Assembly (NCBI RefSeq): GCF_000184945.1
Contig: NZ_GL586311.1
Span: forward strand, 1,397,603 to 1,456,189
DNA: 58,587 nucleotides
Reading direction: 5' to 3'
Source of the DNA: Segatella buccae ATCC 33574
GTDB lineage: Bacteria; Bacteroidota; Bacteroidia; Bacteroidales; Bacteroidaceae
Positions within the stretch are counted from its first letter, which is position 1. Every line of letters begins with the position of its first letter. Positions 37,315 to 45,897 of the stretch are shown piece by piece. The notes under the pieces are model-generated. The model was not told the DNA's origin and searched no databases. It was given only the letters and a program-made list of their open reading frames with translations. Position numbers and translations under genes: made by a program.

Positions 37315-38313
37315 ATGAACCATCGTCCATTTATCTGTCTGCTTCTTGCTTTGTTCTCTACACTCTCCATGAGCGCGCAGGGACTCTGTTTCCACGACGG
37401 ACAATTCAAAATCGTGCAGTTCACCGATCTTCACTATAAACTTGGCGACCCTGCCTCGCGGGCGGCCGTGGAGTGCATACAGGAGGTGGTGAAAGCCGAA
37501 CAGCCCGACCTCATCATTGTTACGGGTGACATCGTCTATTCCAAGCCCGGTGACTTTGCCATGCAAGCTGTGCTCAATGTGCTCTCCCAACAGCAGACAC
37601 CCTACTGCCTCGTGTTGGGCAACCACGACCCCGAACAGGGTGTGTCGGCGACGGCACTCTACGACCTGATGCAGAAGGCACCGGGCTGTGTGATGCCCCC
37701 TCGGCGTGGCAAATTGCTCGACTATGTGCTGCCCGTGTATGCGGCTGACGGCAAAACGTTGCGGGCACAGCTCTACGGCTTCGACACGCATGGCAAGTCG
37801 GCCATGAGAGGGGTAGGGGGCTATGCCTGGATCACGCAGAGCCAGCAGGCATGGTATCGGCGCAAGTGTGCCGAGGCCAAAGCCACCAATGGTGGCAAGA
37901 CGGTGCCGGCACTGGCTTTCATGCACTATCCGCTGCCTGAATACAACGAGGCCGTGGCCAACACGCAGGTGGTGCTCTACGGCACACGCATGGAGAGGGC
38001 ATACGCGCCCAAGCTCAATTCGGGCATGTTTGCCGCTTTCAAGGAGTGTGGTGACGTGATGGGCGTGTTCTGTGGCCATGACCACGACAACGACTATTCC
38101 CTCATGTTCTATCAGGTGATGCTGGCTCATGGCCGTTTCTCGGGTGGCAACACGGAGTATAACCACCTGTCCAACGGTGCCCGTGTCATAGTGCTCAAAG
38201 AGGGCCGTCGCGAGTTCGACACTTGGATTCGTGAGCGTAGCGGTCGTGTGCTTTATGAGACCACCTATCCTACAAGCTATGTGAAAGATGACTGGAAGAA
38301 ACGGAAACAGTGA
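37315..38313 (+). CDS. Exported calcineurin-like metallophosphoesterase
   Basis: From the ATG at 37315 the protein has 332 residues with a signal peptide (MNHRPFICLLLALFSTLSMSAQ). The metallophosphoesterase metal motifs are in order: FTDLHYK (DxH), VTGDIVY (GD), LGNHD (GNHD), HYPLPE (H) and GHDHDNDY (GHxH). The extended set after residue 250 fits the purple-acid-phosphatase-like branch exported by Bacteroidetes. Substrate cannot be told. A longer frame to 37126 would run through the structured RNA region and promoter and is rejected. It is a single gene with the convergent M48 gene downstream. Confidence 0.9.
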   Translation: MNHRPFICLLLALFSTLSMSAQGLCFHDGQFKIVQFTDLHYKLGDPASRAAVECIQEVVKAEQPDLIIVTGDIVYSKPGDFAMQAVLNVLSQQQTPYCLVLGNHDPEQGVSATALYDLMQKAPGCVMPPRRGKLLDYVLPVYAADGKTLRAQLYGFDTHGKSAMRGVGGYAWITQSQQAWYRRKCAEAKATNGGKTVPALAFMHYPLPEYNEAVANTQVVLYGTRMERAYAPKLNSGMFAAFKECGDVMGVFCGHDHDNDYSLMFYQVMLAHGRFSGGNTEYNHLSNGARVIVLKEGRREFDTWIRERSGRVLYETTYPTSYVKDDWKKRKQ

Positions 38314-38330
38314 GATGAAATTTAAGAATT

Positions 38331-38376
38331 CAAAAAATCAAGCATTCAAATGTTCAAGTATTGAAAGATTCAAAGC
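38331..38376 (+). repeat. ATTCAAA-rich short repeat
   Basis: Several ATTCAAA-like units lie in a row after the phosphoesterase stop. AAGCATTCAAA (38340-38350) has a perfect inverted partner at 38538-38548, next to the M48 stop codon. Confidence 0.45.
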
Positions 38377-38552
38377 ATCGGAGAATAATCTGCTGAGACT
38401 CTTGGGAGACTTCGCACCCAAGTCGCAAGGCGACTCTCCGTGGTGGTTTTCATAGATTCTCCCCATCAAAGTTTTTTGCACTTCTAATGGCCCGAAGCAC
38501 CGTTTATCCATATTGTCAAAGCGGTCGGTAAACTGATTTTGAATGCTTTCTT

Positions 38553-39560
38553 CTAAAACTGTTCCAATATTTTGATTCTGCGTTCGGTGTCGGGATGCGT
38601 GCTGAAAAGCGAATTTATAAAACCTAACAAACCGGTGGACATCTCGTCGGGATGGATGATGAAGAGTTGTGCTACATCTTCTCGGTCTACCTTGTCAAGG
38701 CCGAGATTGTCCGAAATCTTCCTCAATGCCGAGGCCAAAGCCAGCGGATTTCCACAGAGTTCGGCACCGCCCGCATCGGCCATATACTCCCGACGGCGGG
38801 AGATGGCAAAGCGTGTGATCAGTGTGAAGAAGTAAGCCACGGCGCAACACACTGCTCCGATGGCTATCACGACGATGATTCCGGCTCCATTGCTGCCCGA
38901 TTTGCTGTTCGACCGACGACTGCCACCGCCGAAAAGAAACATATCGTATAAGATGCGAACGACAGCCCCCATCACCGTTGAGACGATTCCCACGAAGATA
39001 ATACTGGTGATGAGCAGGCGTGTGTCGTGATTGCGGATGTGCGTAAGCTCGTGTCCGAGGACGCCGGCAAGTTCTTCATCGGTGAGCAAATTGAGCAAAC
39101 CGGTGGTTACGGTTACCGTATAGCTGTTCTTGTCGATGCCGCTGGCGAAGGCATTCAGTTGCGGATCGTCCACGATATTGATTTTGGGCATATCCATATT
39201 GCATGTCATACAGAGATTTTCAACGATGTTATAGACGCGCGGATTCTCCTTTCGCAACAGTGGACGGGCACCGGTAGCCTGCCGAATCATTGCCGTATTG
39301 GTGAAGAATGCAATGACAAACCACAGCAGTACGCCCCCGATTACCCAAGGAAAGGCACCCAGAAAGTGGGCGTTTACGACCTGCACATTCAGTTCGTGAA
39401 CAGGTTCACCGAACTCGTTGTAATATGACACGTCTGCGAGATCGACTAAAGCGAGGAAAGCCCACACTGTAGCCAGTATAATCAGAGGGAACAACAGCAG
39501 CAGCAACAAGCTGAGTTGGTTGTTGCGCTGTATCTGGGTCTGCATCCCGACGTATCTCAT
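38553..39560 (-). CDS. M48-family (HtpX-like) zinc metallopeptidase
   Basis: This 335-residue membrane protease has an HELTHIRNHDTRLL zinc-binding motif (HExxH) near residue 170 and a downstream Glu in the RREYMADAGG segment, as in HtpX/M48B. Four hydrophobic segments flank the catalytic domain. HtpX-type proteases remove damaged inner-membrane proteins. The preceding lemA gene ends only 4 bases upstream, the well-known LemA-M48 pair. The N-terminus MRYVGMQTQIQRNNQLSL agrees with the family. Confidence 0.93.
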   Translation of the reverse strand: MRYVGMQTQIQRNNQLSLLLLLLFPLIILATVWAFLALVDLADVSYYNEFGEPVHELNVQVVNAHFLGAFPWVIGGVLLWFVIAFFTNTAMIRQATGARPLLRKENPRVYNIVENLCMTCNMDMPKINIVDDPQLNAFASGIDKNSYTVTVTTGLLNLLTDEELAGVLGHELTHIRNHDTRLLITSIIFVGIVSTVMGAVVRILYDMFLFGGGSRRSNSKSGSNGAGIIVVIAIGAVCCAVAYFFTLITRFAISRRREYMADAGGAELCGNPLALASALRKISDNLGLDKVDREDVAQLFIIHPDEMSTGLLGFINSLFSTHPDTERRIKILEQF

Positions 39561-39564
39561 CCGC

Positions 39565-40128
39565 TCAGAATTTTACTTCGGGAGCCTTGTCGAAAGTTGC
39601 CCGTTCGTCTTTGGGTATATCAAACATCGGCTCTGTGTGGAAGCCGAACATATTGGCAAGAATATTCGAAGGGAATGTCTGTACGGCATTGTTGAGTTCT
39701 CGTGTGGCTGAATTGAAGAAGCGACGAACGGCTGCCAGCTTGTTCTCTATATCCGAAATCTCGTTTTGTAATTGCAGAAAGTTCTGGTTGGCTTTCAACT
39801 CCGGATAAGCCTCTAACGATACCCGCAGGCCGGTCAAGGCACTCGTCAATGCATTTTCGGTCTGTACTTTTTCATTGATTCCTGTTGCATTCATCGCCGC
39901 AGCACGTGCTTCGGTCACCCGCTGGAAGACTTCCTTTTCGTGATCGGCATAACCTTTGACCGTAGCTACAAGCTGCGGAATGAGGTCGTGACGCTGTTTG
40001 AGTTGCACATCGATGTTGGCAAATGCGTTTTCCCGGTTGTTTCTGAGTTTTACCAAATTGTTATAAATGGAGATCATCCACACGAACAGTAAAACCACAA
40101 CGATTGAAATGATAATCCAAGTCTCCAT
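39565..40128 (-). CDS. LemA family protein
   Basis: From the ATG at 40128 (METWIIISIVVVLLFVWMISIYNNLVKLRNNRENAF) the protein has 187 residues: one N-terminal membrane helix and a helical bundle with the LemA signature IDVQLKQRHDLIPQLVATVKGYADHEKEVF. LemA proteins occur with HtpX-type proteases, as here, and their function is unknown. The upstream frame extension to 40188 crosses the promoter. Its promoter box is at 40158-40165 on the minus strand. Confidence 0.95.
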   Translation of the reverse strand: METWIIISIVVVLLFVWMISIYNNLVKLRNNRENAFANIDVQLKQRHDLIPQLVATVKGYADHEKEVFQRVTEARAAAMNATGINEKVQTENALTSALTGLRVSLEAYPELKANQNFLQLQNEISDIENKLAAVRRFFNSATRELNNAVQTFPSNILANMFGFHTEPMFDIPKDERATFDKAPEVKF

Positions 40129-40157
40129 ATTCTGTCTTTTAAAATTTGTTCTGATAG

Positions 40158-40165
40158 CAAAGATA
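40158..40165 (-). promoter_or_regulatory. Promoter -7 box for lemA-M48
   Basis: Minus-strand TATCTTTG, an exact match to TAnnTTTG, 30 bases before the lemA ATG. Confidence 0.65.
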
Positions 40166-40480
40166 ATGTAAAAGTAGGAGTCTGACAACGATTTTTTATT
40201 TTTTTAGGAGTTTAGACGGGTAGGGGAGAGTAGGGGAAAGATTGGCTCATTCAACAAGCGGGTGTAAAGCCATGCATTTCTGTTCTTGATCATACCAATA
40301 AGTTTTAAAGATTCAAGAAGGGGGCTATATACTTGTCGGTACGATTTGGGCGTCTTCAGGTCGGCGACAATTTTGGCGTTTGTGTGCAGAAAAGTTTGGC
40401 CCGATGAGCGTGCTCCCTTTTTGAGTCTTTATTTTTCTACCTTTTCACGCCTCATTATTCCCCCTTTTTTGATTTTTTCT

Positions 40481-40501
40481 GTTTTTCTTGTCATGCTGTC
40501 A
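40481..40501 (-). repeat. Interspersed intergenic repeat copy
   Basis: On the minus strand it reads TGACAGCATGACAAG and then AAAAAC, one base different from the copy at 42799-42819. Confidence 0.6.
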
Positions 40502-40617
40502 TTTTTCACTGTAACTGTCAGTATGTTAATATGTTGCACTATGACAGGAAACATTTCGAATGATGTCAGCCGAAAAAATAATTGCCCCAAACTCTTGACA
40601 AGGGCCCTCCGATGTTG

Positions 40618-40625
40618 TATCTTTG
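40618..40625 (+). promoter_or_regulatory. Promoter -7 box for the DUF6078-like gene
   Basis: TATCTTTG with TTGAC at 40595-40599 as a -33 element. The leader to 40762 is about 130 bases and contains the ACTCGTCAACTT repeat. Confidence 0.6.
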
Positions 40626-40699
40626 CAGCCGAAAAGCATTGCGGGGACACTTTTCCCCATTTTTGGATTAGGCCATACCCGACGAAAGACACACGACCC

Positions 40700-40731
40700 G
40701 TTGACTTGTCAACTTGCAAACTCGTCAACTT
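40700..40731 (+). repeat. ACTCGTCAACTTG-type repeat before the DUF6078-like gene
   Basis: GTTGACTTGTCAACTTG and ACTCGTCAACTT (40720-40731) belong to the same family as 41386-41426. They lie about 30 bases before a start codon. Confidence 0.65.
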
Positions 40732-40761
40732 ATATTGCTATAACTAATTTAACCAAAAACG

Positions 40762-41193
40762 ATGAACGAAATTGATTTTAAAGATGTGCCCACCGGTTGG
40801 GCACTGTGTTTCATGCACCAATGTGTTTGGCGGGGCGATTGTCTCCGCTATTTGGCCGGAGAGTCGCTGCCGGCCGGACGAACCGTGGCCCCGAGCGTTT
40901 TGCCACAGGCACTGACAGAAAGCGGATGCCGTGAGCGCTGCCCGTTGAAGACCGAACGGCTCGTCTGGGGATTCACACATCTTTTTGATGCCGTTAGCCA
41001 TAAAGACTATGCACCGCTGCGGCATGAGATAACGGATTTTCTCGGAAGCCGATACGAGTATTACCGTTACCACAAGGGCGTTCGCAAGTTGCGTGAATGT
41101 CAACAGCGTGAGATTGCCCGCCTGTTCTGCCGGTACGGCTACACGCAGGAGCCCGTGTTTGATCACGCGGAGACTGCCGCCATCTTCTCATAG
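40762..41193 (+). CDS. DUF6078-like protein
   Basis: The product has 143 residues with several Cys residues (CFMHQCVWRGDCLRYL, ESGCRERCPL, RLFCRYGY) that suggest a small metal-binding or cysteine-rich fold. I believe it belongs to DUF6078, a family I know from Prevotella and Bacteroides next to VapE-like genes, but this recall is not certain. The VapE-like gene follows after 245 bases, in the same direction, and the two are preceded by copies of the same short repeat. Function unknown; a role in a mobile-element replication module is possible. Confidence 0.55.
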   Translation: MNEIDFKDVPTGWALCFMHQCVWRGDCLRYLAGESLPAGRTVAPSVLPQALTESGCRERCPLKTERLVWGFTHLFDAVSHKDYAPLRHEITDFLGSRYEYYRYHKGVRKLRECQQREIARLFCRYGYTQEPVFDHAETAAIFS

Positions 41194-41290
41194 TCCCCTC
41201 ATGCCATCGGTGCGCAGGCTTCGCACATTTTGTGCATGGGCTCTGCACCGATGGTTCCTACCCTTCGCACCGGCCGTGCAGGGCTGGTGT

Positions 41291-41340
41291 GAGTAGACAG
41301 ATGAACAAGTACACGAGTTAACAAGTGGACGAGTAGACAG
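41291..41340 (+). repeat. Tandem AACAAGTNNACGAGT units
   Basis: AACAAGTACACGAGT (41304-41318) and AACAAGTGGACGAGT (41320-41334) sit between two GAGTAGACAG copies (41291-41300, 41331-41340). Confidence 0.75.
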
Positions 41341-41385
41341 GTATATGAAGAGCGTCCACGAGTAGTTTTCACCGAGAAAAACACT

Positions 41386-41426
41386 CAACTCGTTTACTTG
41401 TTCACTCGTCAACTTGTTTACTTGCT
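41386..41426 (-). repeat. Inverted AACAAGTNNACGAGT units before the VapE-like gene
   Basis: Minus-strand units are AACAAGTTGACGAGT (41404-41418) and AACAAGTAAACGAGT (41388-41402). They can pair with 41304-41334 and end 13 bases before the ATG at 41439. Confidence 0.75.
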
Positions 41427-41438
41427 AAAAAACTGAAT

Positions 41439-42668
41439 ATGAAAAAGAGAAAAAATATTAAGACCAAGACTAAAATCGTAAAATTCTATCAAGGAAAACC
41501 ATTGGGCGAACACACCCCAAAACGTGTCAGAAACGACATCACCCGCCGTTTGATTGACTATCTGCGGAGCCACTATGAGATGCGCTACAACACAGTGCAG
41601 GGATATACCGAACTCCGTCCGTTGGGAGCGCAGTCCGACTTCCTGCCGGCAGACGAGCGTATGCGCAACACCATTGCCATCCAAGCCCGTCTGGACGGCA
41701 TCGATGTGTGGGACAAGGACATCAGGCGATACACCGAGTCGAATATGGTGAAGCCTTTCAATCCCATTCGCGATTACCTTGACAGTGTGCGCGGGCGTTG
41801 GGACGGGCACGACCACATAGGCGACTTGGCCGACTGCGTGCCCGTTGATGTGCCCTCTTGGCGCGAGTGGTTTCACACATGGATGCTGGGTATGGTGGCG
41901 CAATGGATGGGGCTCGATGCCACTCACGGCAATAGCGTTGCACCCCTGCTCATCTCCAAACAAGGCTTTTGCAAGTCCACTTTTTGCAAACGGCTCTTGC
42001 CTGATGCGCTACAGTGGGGCTACAATGACAACCTCATTATCAGCGAGAAGCGTAACCTACTTTTGGCCATGTCGCAATATCTGCTCATCAACATCGACGA
42101 GTTCAACGCTGTGGCCCCGAACGTGCAAGCCGGTTTCCTGAAAAACGTATTGCAGTTGGCCAATGTCAAAATCAAGCGGCCTTACGCCCTGCGCTGTGAG
42201 ACACTGCCCCGCACGGCTTCGTTCATCGCCACAGCCAACATGGATGATGTGCTGACCGACCCGAGCGGTTGCCGCCGGTTTATAGCCGTGACGCTGACGG
42301 CTCCCATCTCCTTGCCTTCCCGTCTCGACTATATCGGCCTCTATGCCCAGGCAGTCGACGAACTGGAAGCCGGTCGCCGCTATTGGTTTGATGAGGCCGA
42401 CACGCAGGCCATCATCGCCAACAACCGCCGCTACCGACAGCGCACTCCTGTCGAAGCTTTCTTCTTCGACTCCTTTGCCATTCCGCCCACCGAGTCTGCC
42501 GGCACCTACATGACGGCCGCTGCCATCTTCGCCCGGCTCAAGCAGCAAGTAGGTTCCCAACTCCGCCTCTCCGCCCTTTCCCATTTTGGCCGGGTCCTCG
42601 CCAATATCGACGGACTGAAAAGCAAGCACACCACCCGTGGCACGGAATATCTGGTAGCGGTTCGCTGA
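41439..42668 (+). CDS. VapE/VirE-like P-loop ATPase
   Basis: This 409-residue protein belongs to the virulence-associated protein E group of phage- and plasmid-type primase-helicases. A Walker A variant lies at residues 173-181 (SKQGFCKST) and Walker B at 216-223 (LINIDEFN), with the arginine-finger type segment DPSGCRRFIAV near 270. The N-terminal 30 residues are very basic. It has host-like composition and codon use, unlike the AT-rich element that starts about 160 bases downstream, so it may be a long-resident relic of an older mobile element. The C-terminal part of a homologous protein lies at the right edge of the window (58099-58587). Confidence 0.8.
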   Translation: MKKRKNIKTKTKIVKFYQGKPLGEHTPKRVRNDITRRLIDYLRSHYEMRYNTVQGYTELRPLGAQSDFLPADERMRNTIAIQARLDGIDVWDKDIRRYTESNMVKPFNPIRDYLDSVRGRWDGHDHIGDLADCVPVDVPSWREWFHTWMLGMVAQWMGLDATHGNSVAPLLISKQGFCKSTFCKRLLPDALQWGYNDNLIISEKRNLLLAMSQYLLINIDEFNAVAPNVQAGFLKNVLQLANVKIKRPYALRCETLPRTASFIATANMDDVLTDPSGCRRFIAVTLTAPISLPSRLDYIGLYAQAVDELEAGRRYWFDEADTQAIIANNRRYRQRTPVEAFFFDSFAIPPTESAGTYMTAAAIFARLKQQVGSQLRLSALSHFGRVLANIDGLKSKHTTRGTEYLVAVR

Positions 42669-42738
42669 CCTCCTTTTCCAGTCCACCTTCCTCTCTCTTC
42701 CCTATCCCCCATTCCTCTCGTCCTGTCACTTTTCCTTT

Positions 42739-42808
42739 CATGCTGTCATATTTCCCTTCATCCGTAATGCCTTGATAATCATTCCCTTGTGGAGAATATG
42801 ACAGCATG
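42739..42808. repeat. 14-bp inverted repeat and interspersed repeat pair
   Basis: CATGCTGTCATATT (42739-42752) is the reverse complement of AATATGACAGCATG (42795-42808). They carry the minus-strand copy and the plus-strand copy of the TGACAGCATGACAGG repeat (the latter to 42819). Confidence 0.8.
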
Positions 42809-42832
42809 ACAGGAAAAACAGGAAACTAAAAT

Positions 42833-42877
42833 AACAAGTAATAGCAGCTAATTTTCCTTTAGCTGCTATTACTTGTT
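42833..42877. terminator. 19-bp perfect hairpin at the left edge of the AT-rich element
   Basis: 42833-42851 pairs perfectly with 42859-42877 around a seven-base loop. No long T-tract follows on either strand, so it may be a terminator, a boundary structure, or both. It lies where the composition changes. Confidence 0.55.
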
Positions 42878-42883
42878 GTTAAC

Positions 42884-43020
42884 TTCCTCAAATGTATTCT
42901 ATATTGATTATCAATGATTTACATTATTATGGTACAAAAATGTTTCCTCAATTTGAGTAGTATTGATTAGAAAACATCTTGGATGTTGTCTCCTTGTACC
43001 TTTAAGGTACTATTGATTTA
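42884..43020 (+). repeat. Repeated TTCCTCAA and TATTGATTA words at the element's left edge
   Basis: TTCCTCAA occurs at 42884 and 42944, and TATTGATTA at 42902 and 42961, with TATTGATTTA at 43011. A small palindrome GTACCTTTAAGGTAC lies at 42996-43010. These may belong to an attachment-site region. Confidence 0.35.
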
Positions 43021-43699
43021 ATTTATTAACTAATGAATAGAAGTTGTTTTTTATATCACCTTCAGAACACTTCAAGGCACTGAGTACATTAGAAATATTA
43101 CACCTGTCGTTATAAGGTGCATCTGTTTCTGTTAACATCCTATCTCGTGGAATGAACTTAAGTATTTTTTTTCCATTCTCAGATATTGTCATAGCTTCAT
43201 TTACAGAAAAATAATATCCCTGTGAAGCTATTTCTTGAATTAAACCTACTGGTCCTGAATACCAATGAAAAATTACATTCTTTATTTCAAATTTTATAAG
43301 TAAATCAAGGAGTTCCCTTTCCGCTCTCCGCGAATGTACACTTATAATTTTATTTTTCCCTTTTAAAATACTTAAGATATGTGACAAAACTTCCAGTTGC
43401 CTTAACTTTGACCGATATCCCTCTCTTGAAAAATCTAATCCAATCTCTCCAATATAAGATGTTAGATTAACTAATTTATCAAAAAGAGAAAGCTCATTAA
43501 TAGAATCATCAGCTAACAGAGGGTGAAACCCTAATGCCAATCTGATATGCTTAAACCCTTTGAGATGAGAATACCCTATCTCAAAATGACTAGGTAAATT
43601 TGTCATTCCAATAATTATATTTCCTTTCCTTTCTTCACCAGCTATAAAGGTTTCAGGGTCATTAAATCTGTCAAAATGACAATGTGTATCAATTATCAT
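43010..43699 (-). CDS. qatD: TatD-family nuclease of a QatABCD defence system (QatD)
   Basis: This 229-residue protein is a TatD-type metal-dependent hydrolase: HCH near residue 6-8 (MIIDTHCHFD), the metal Glu in IGEIGLDFS, His in VHSRRAERE, His in FHWYSG, and Asp in TETDAPY. It is shorter than typical TatD (about 260 residues). As the fourth gene after KAP ATPase, QatB and QueC-like genes it is QatD. In QatABCD, all four genes are needed to stop phage; the cut substrate is not yet known. It adjoins qatC with no spacing. A small palindrome overlaps the stop region. Confidence 0.92.
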   Translation of the reverse strand: MIIDTHCHFDRFNDPETFIAGEERKGNIIIGMTNLPSHFEIGYSHLKGFKHIRLALGFHPLLADDSINELSLFDKLVNLTSYIGEIGLDFSREGYRSKLRQLEVLSHILSILKGKNKIISVHSRRAERELLDLLIKFEIKNVIFHWYSGPVGLIQEIASQGYYFSVNEAMTISENGKKILKFIPRDRMLTETDAPYNDRCNISNVLSALKCSEGDIKNNFYSLVNKLNQ

Positions 43700-45037
43700 T
43701 TAATTAAGATATTGTTTAATTGCATTATTACCTTCTTTTACTATCAATGTTTTTAATTCATATCTTGTTCGTTCAACAAGGCTAACATAATCATCGAAAT
43801 TAGGATTATCCCTTTTTAGTCCCATAATATTTAATTCTTTTGAAATATCTTCTTTTGAAATATCTTTTTTCAAATAGTTCAACATAGCATAGAAATCATT
43901 GCTAATTTTCTTCGGTTGTTGAAAAAGGGTACTCATCTTAATACCATAAGTTGTAGAATCATTACAATTAACCATAGATGCTTTCCTATACATACAAGGC
44001 ATGCATCTTCCACAGTGCGAAGCATGGGGATTGTCAGGCATGAATTGATGTCCTCCTCGTTTTCCACATGAATTACATTTATCTACAATGTCCAGCAAAT
44101 AGCTTTTATTAAGACAATTTGCTACCATCTCTCCCTTTGTTCTGAATTCGTATGGATTTTCTATTATTATGGGAAGTGAAAGAACTGATAATAATTCTCT
44201 TATACTTTGAAGAAATAAGGGATGGGTAGTTCGTGTACTACATGCAGCTCTTCTTGAAACAGATAAAGGATAATTGAGTGAAACAGATCCATTCTCAGGG
44301 ACAATTACTTTACACGACTTATATGCTGCAACCATAAAAGCAATGGATAGGAACATCAATGAGCGAGAGCGACAAGTAAGTTCTTTTGATATCGTTGGTG
44401 TAATACCTACAGGCTGCCGATAGATAAATTTATCAGGATATTGTTGTGTAAATTTTGTGATAATTCTCTCTTGATCAATTTTGGGACCTTTCATAATACT
44501 ATCATGATGTGAGGCAAGATAAATTTGACACTGCTTGCCACAAGATTCCATATAATCAATAGCACCAATCAAAGAATCCATTCCTCCAGAAAAAAGATTT
44601 ACTTGAGCAATATTATTAAACTCATCTGAATTCTCTTGATGAACCCATTCTATTTCAGGACTATCTTTAAATTGACATATCCAATAATCGCCTGTTAGAA
44701 AAGACAAAAGAGAATTTATTTGATTAGCATTTGATTGAAATAGTCTCGATTCTGGAACCTTAAATATTACATCTAACTCTCTAGACCAGCCGTTTATTGA
44801 GTCTTTATTTCTTGATATAGCTCTATCAATAGCATAAACCTCTGCAGATAAAAGCAAAAGTCCCGAATATACTTTGGGGATTCGTTCTGCAAAATATGAG
44901 ATATTAAAGATATCGATAGTTACAGCCGTAGACTGAACAGTATGGCTTCCCTGGATACTAACTGATATTACAAGTTGCTTTTTTGATTCTTTTCCTTTGT
45001 AAGAAAAATCTAAAACCTCAATCTTCATCATTATCAA
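43700..45037 (-). CDS. qatC: QueC-like protein of a QatABCD defence system (QatC)
   Basis: The 445-residue protein has a QueC PP-loop (NLFSGGMDSLIGAID, residues about 147-160) and a C-terminal zinc site (CNSCGKRGGHQF...HCGRCMPC), the queuosine-pathway enzyme that makes preQ0. It has about 140 extra N-terminal residues compared with QueC, a feature of QatC. Its start overlaps the qatB end by about 20 bases; ATG codons at 45037, 45031 and 45028 are all possible. No queuosine genes are nearby, so it is not a housekeeping QueC. In the Qat system it may modify a protein or nucleic acid rather than make preQ0. Confidence 0.93.
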   Translation of the reverse strand: MIMMKIEVLDFSYKGKESKKQLVISVSIQGSHTVQSTAVTIDIFNISYFAERIPKVYSGLLLLSAEVYAIDRAISRNKDSINGWSRELDVIFKVPESRLFQSNANQINSLLSFLTGDYWICQFKDSPEIEWVHQENSDEFNNIAQVNLFSGGMDSLIGAIDYMESCGKQCQIYLASHHDSIMKGPKIDQERIITKFTQQYPDKFIYRQPVGITPTISKELTCRSRSLMFLSIAFMVAAYKSCKVIVPENGSVSLNYPLSVSRRAACSTRTTHPLFLQSIRELLSVLSLPIIIENPYEFRTKGEMVANCLNKSYLLDIVDKCNSCGKRGGHQFMPDNPHASHCGRCMPCMYRKASMVNCNDSTTYGIKMSTLFQQPKKISNDFYAMLNYLKKDISKEDISKELNIMGLKRDNPNFDDYVSLVERTRYELKTLIVKEGNNAIKQYLN

Positions 45038-45887
45038 ATATATTTAGAATTTTATTAAACTCTTCCAAGATAAATTTTTTCCCTTCATCACCATTCCAGT
45101 CAACGTTTATACTTTTACTACCATTAACTCCTTCTTGAATATCAGAAATAATTTGCTCTTTGATTTGTTTCATATATTTATTAACTTTTTCTTGAGCATA
45201 TTTCTTCTCAAGTTTTTCAGTGAAATTTTGAGAAAGATGAACAAAAATATAGACCCCAAAGAATTTATCTATAATTTCCTGAAGTTTTTGGCCGTTCAAT
45301 ATGCTTTGAAGAACCTCTTCTATATTTGAAGAGGTTTCATTTATCATATCATTTAATCCCTCAAATGTTTCTGTTATTGCCTGATTTGCAGCAGTTTCAT
45401 CTAATCCAATAACCTTATCGGAACATGCTTCTATCAGAATGTTTGAGATATCTTCCCATTTTTTTCCTTCAAGAGTGAGACCTTTAATTTTTAGCCAACC
45501 GTCTAACCCTTGTTGATGAATTTCTAAAATAGTATTTAAGAAATTCCCCATAACAGCTATACCGGCATGACCAAGTGCTCTAGACTTACCTGTAGCTACA
45601 TTTTTCTTTCCACCAGATGCTTTAATTAACCTCTTTACAGAATATCTTACGTTTCTACTAAAAGAGTTGTTTATTTTTCGTATTTGTTTTTCAGAAGAAG
45701 TATACCTCACAGGTTGTGGCAAAGACTGTATTTGCTCAACAATATCTGAACTTTGCTCATCATTATCGTCAGGAATTATTTCTTCCAGTTTTTTCAAATT
45801 TTTAATAGCAACAGTCAGACTATTAGAGGATTTACCCCAATTAGGTTGCCCAGCAACAGAAGGGCTATGTCTTTGTGATGTTCCCAT
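45018..45887 (-). CDS. qatB: QatB-like protein of a QatABCD defence system
   Basis: The 289-residue protein opens MGTSQRHSPSVAGQPNWGKS, which fits the start of QatB (MGTSxxx...P.W). It lacks a recognisable catalytic motif and is mostly helical (KVNKYMKQIKEQIISDIQEG), with a region GGKKNVATGKSRALGHAGIAVMGN near residue 95-115. QatB function is unknown; it is needed with the other Qat proteins. It sits between the KAP ATPase gene (10 bases away) and the QueC-like gene (overlap of about 20 bases). Confidence 0.88.
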   Translation of the reverse strand: MGTSQRHSPSVAGQPNWGKSSNSLTVAIKNLKKLEEIIPDDNDEQSSDIVEQIQSLPQPVRYTSSEKQIRKINNSFSRNVRYSVKRLIKASGGKKNVATGKSRALGHAGIAVMGNFLNTILEIHQQGLDGWLKIKGLTLEGKKWEDISNILIEACSDKVIGLDETAANQAITETFEGLNDMINETSSNIEEVLQSILNGQKLQEIIDKFFGVYIFVHLSQNFTEKLEKKYAQEKVNKYMKQIKEQIISDIQEGVNGSKSINVDWNGDEGKKFILEEFNKILNIFDNDED

Positions 45888-45897
45888 AATTTCTTAT

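Noticed and set aside
43700..45037. Housekeeping queuosine synthesis enzyme QueC
   Set aside because: No other queuosine genes are present, there is an extra N-terminal region, and the gene order matches QatABCD.
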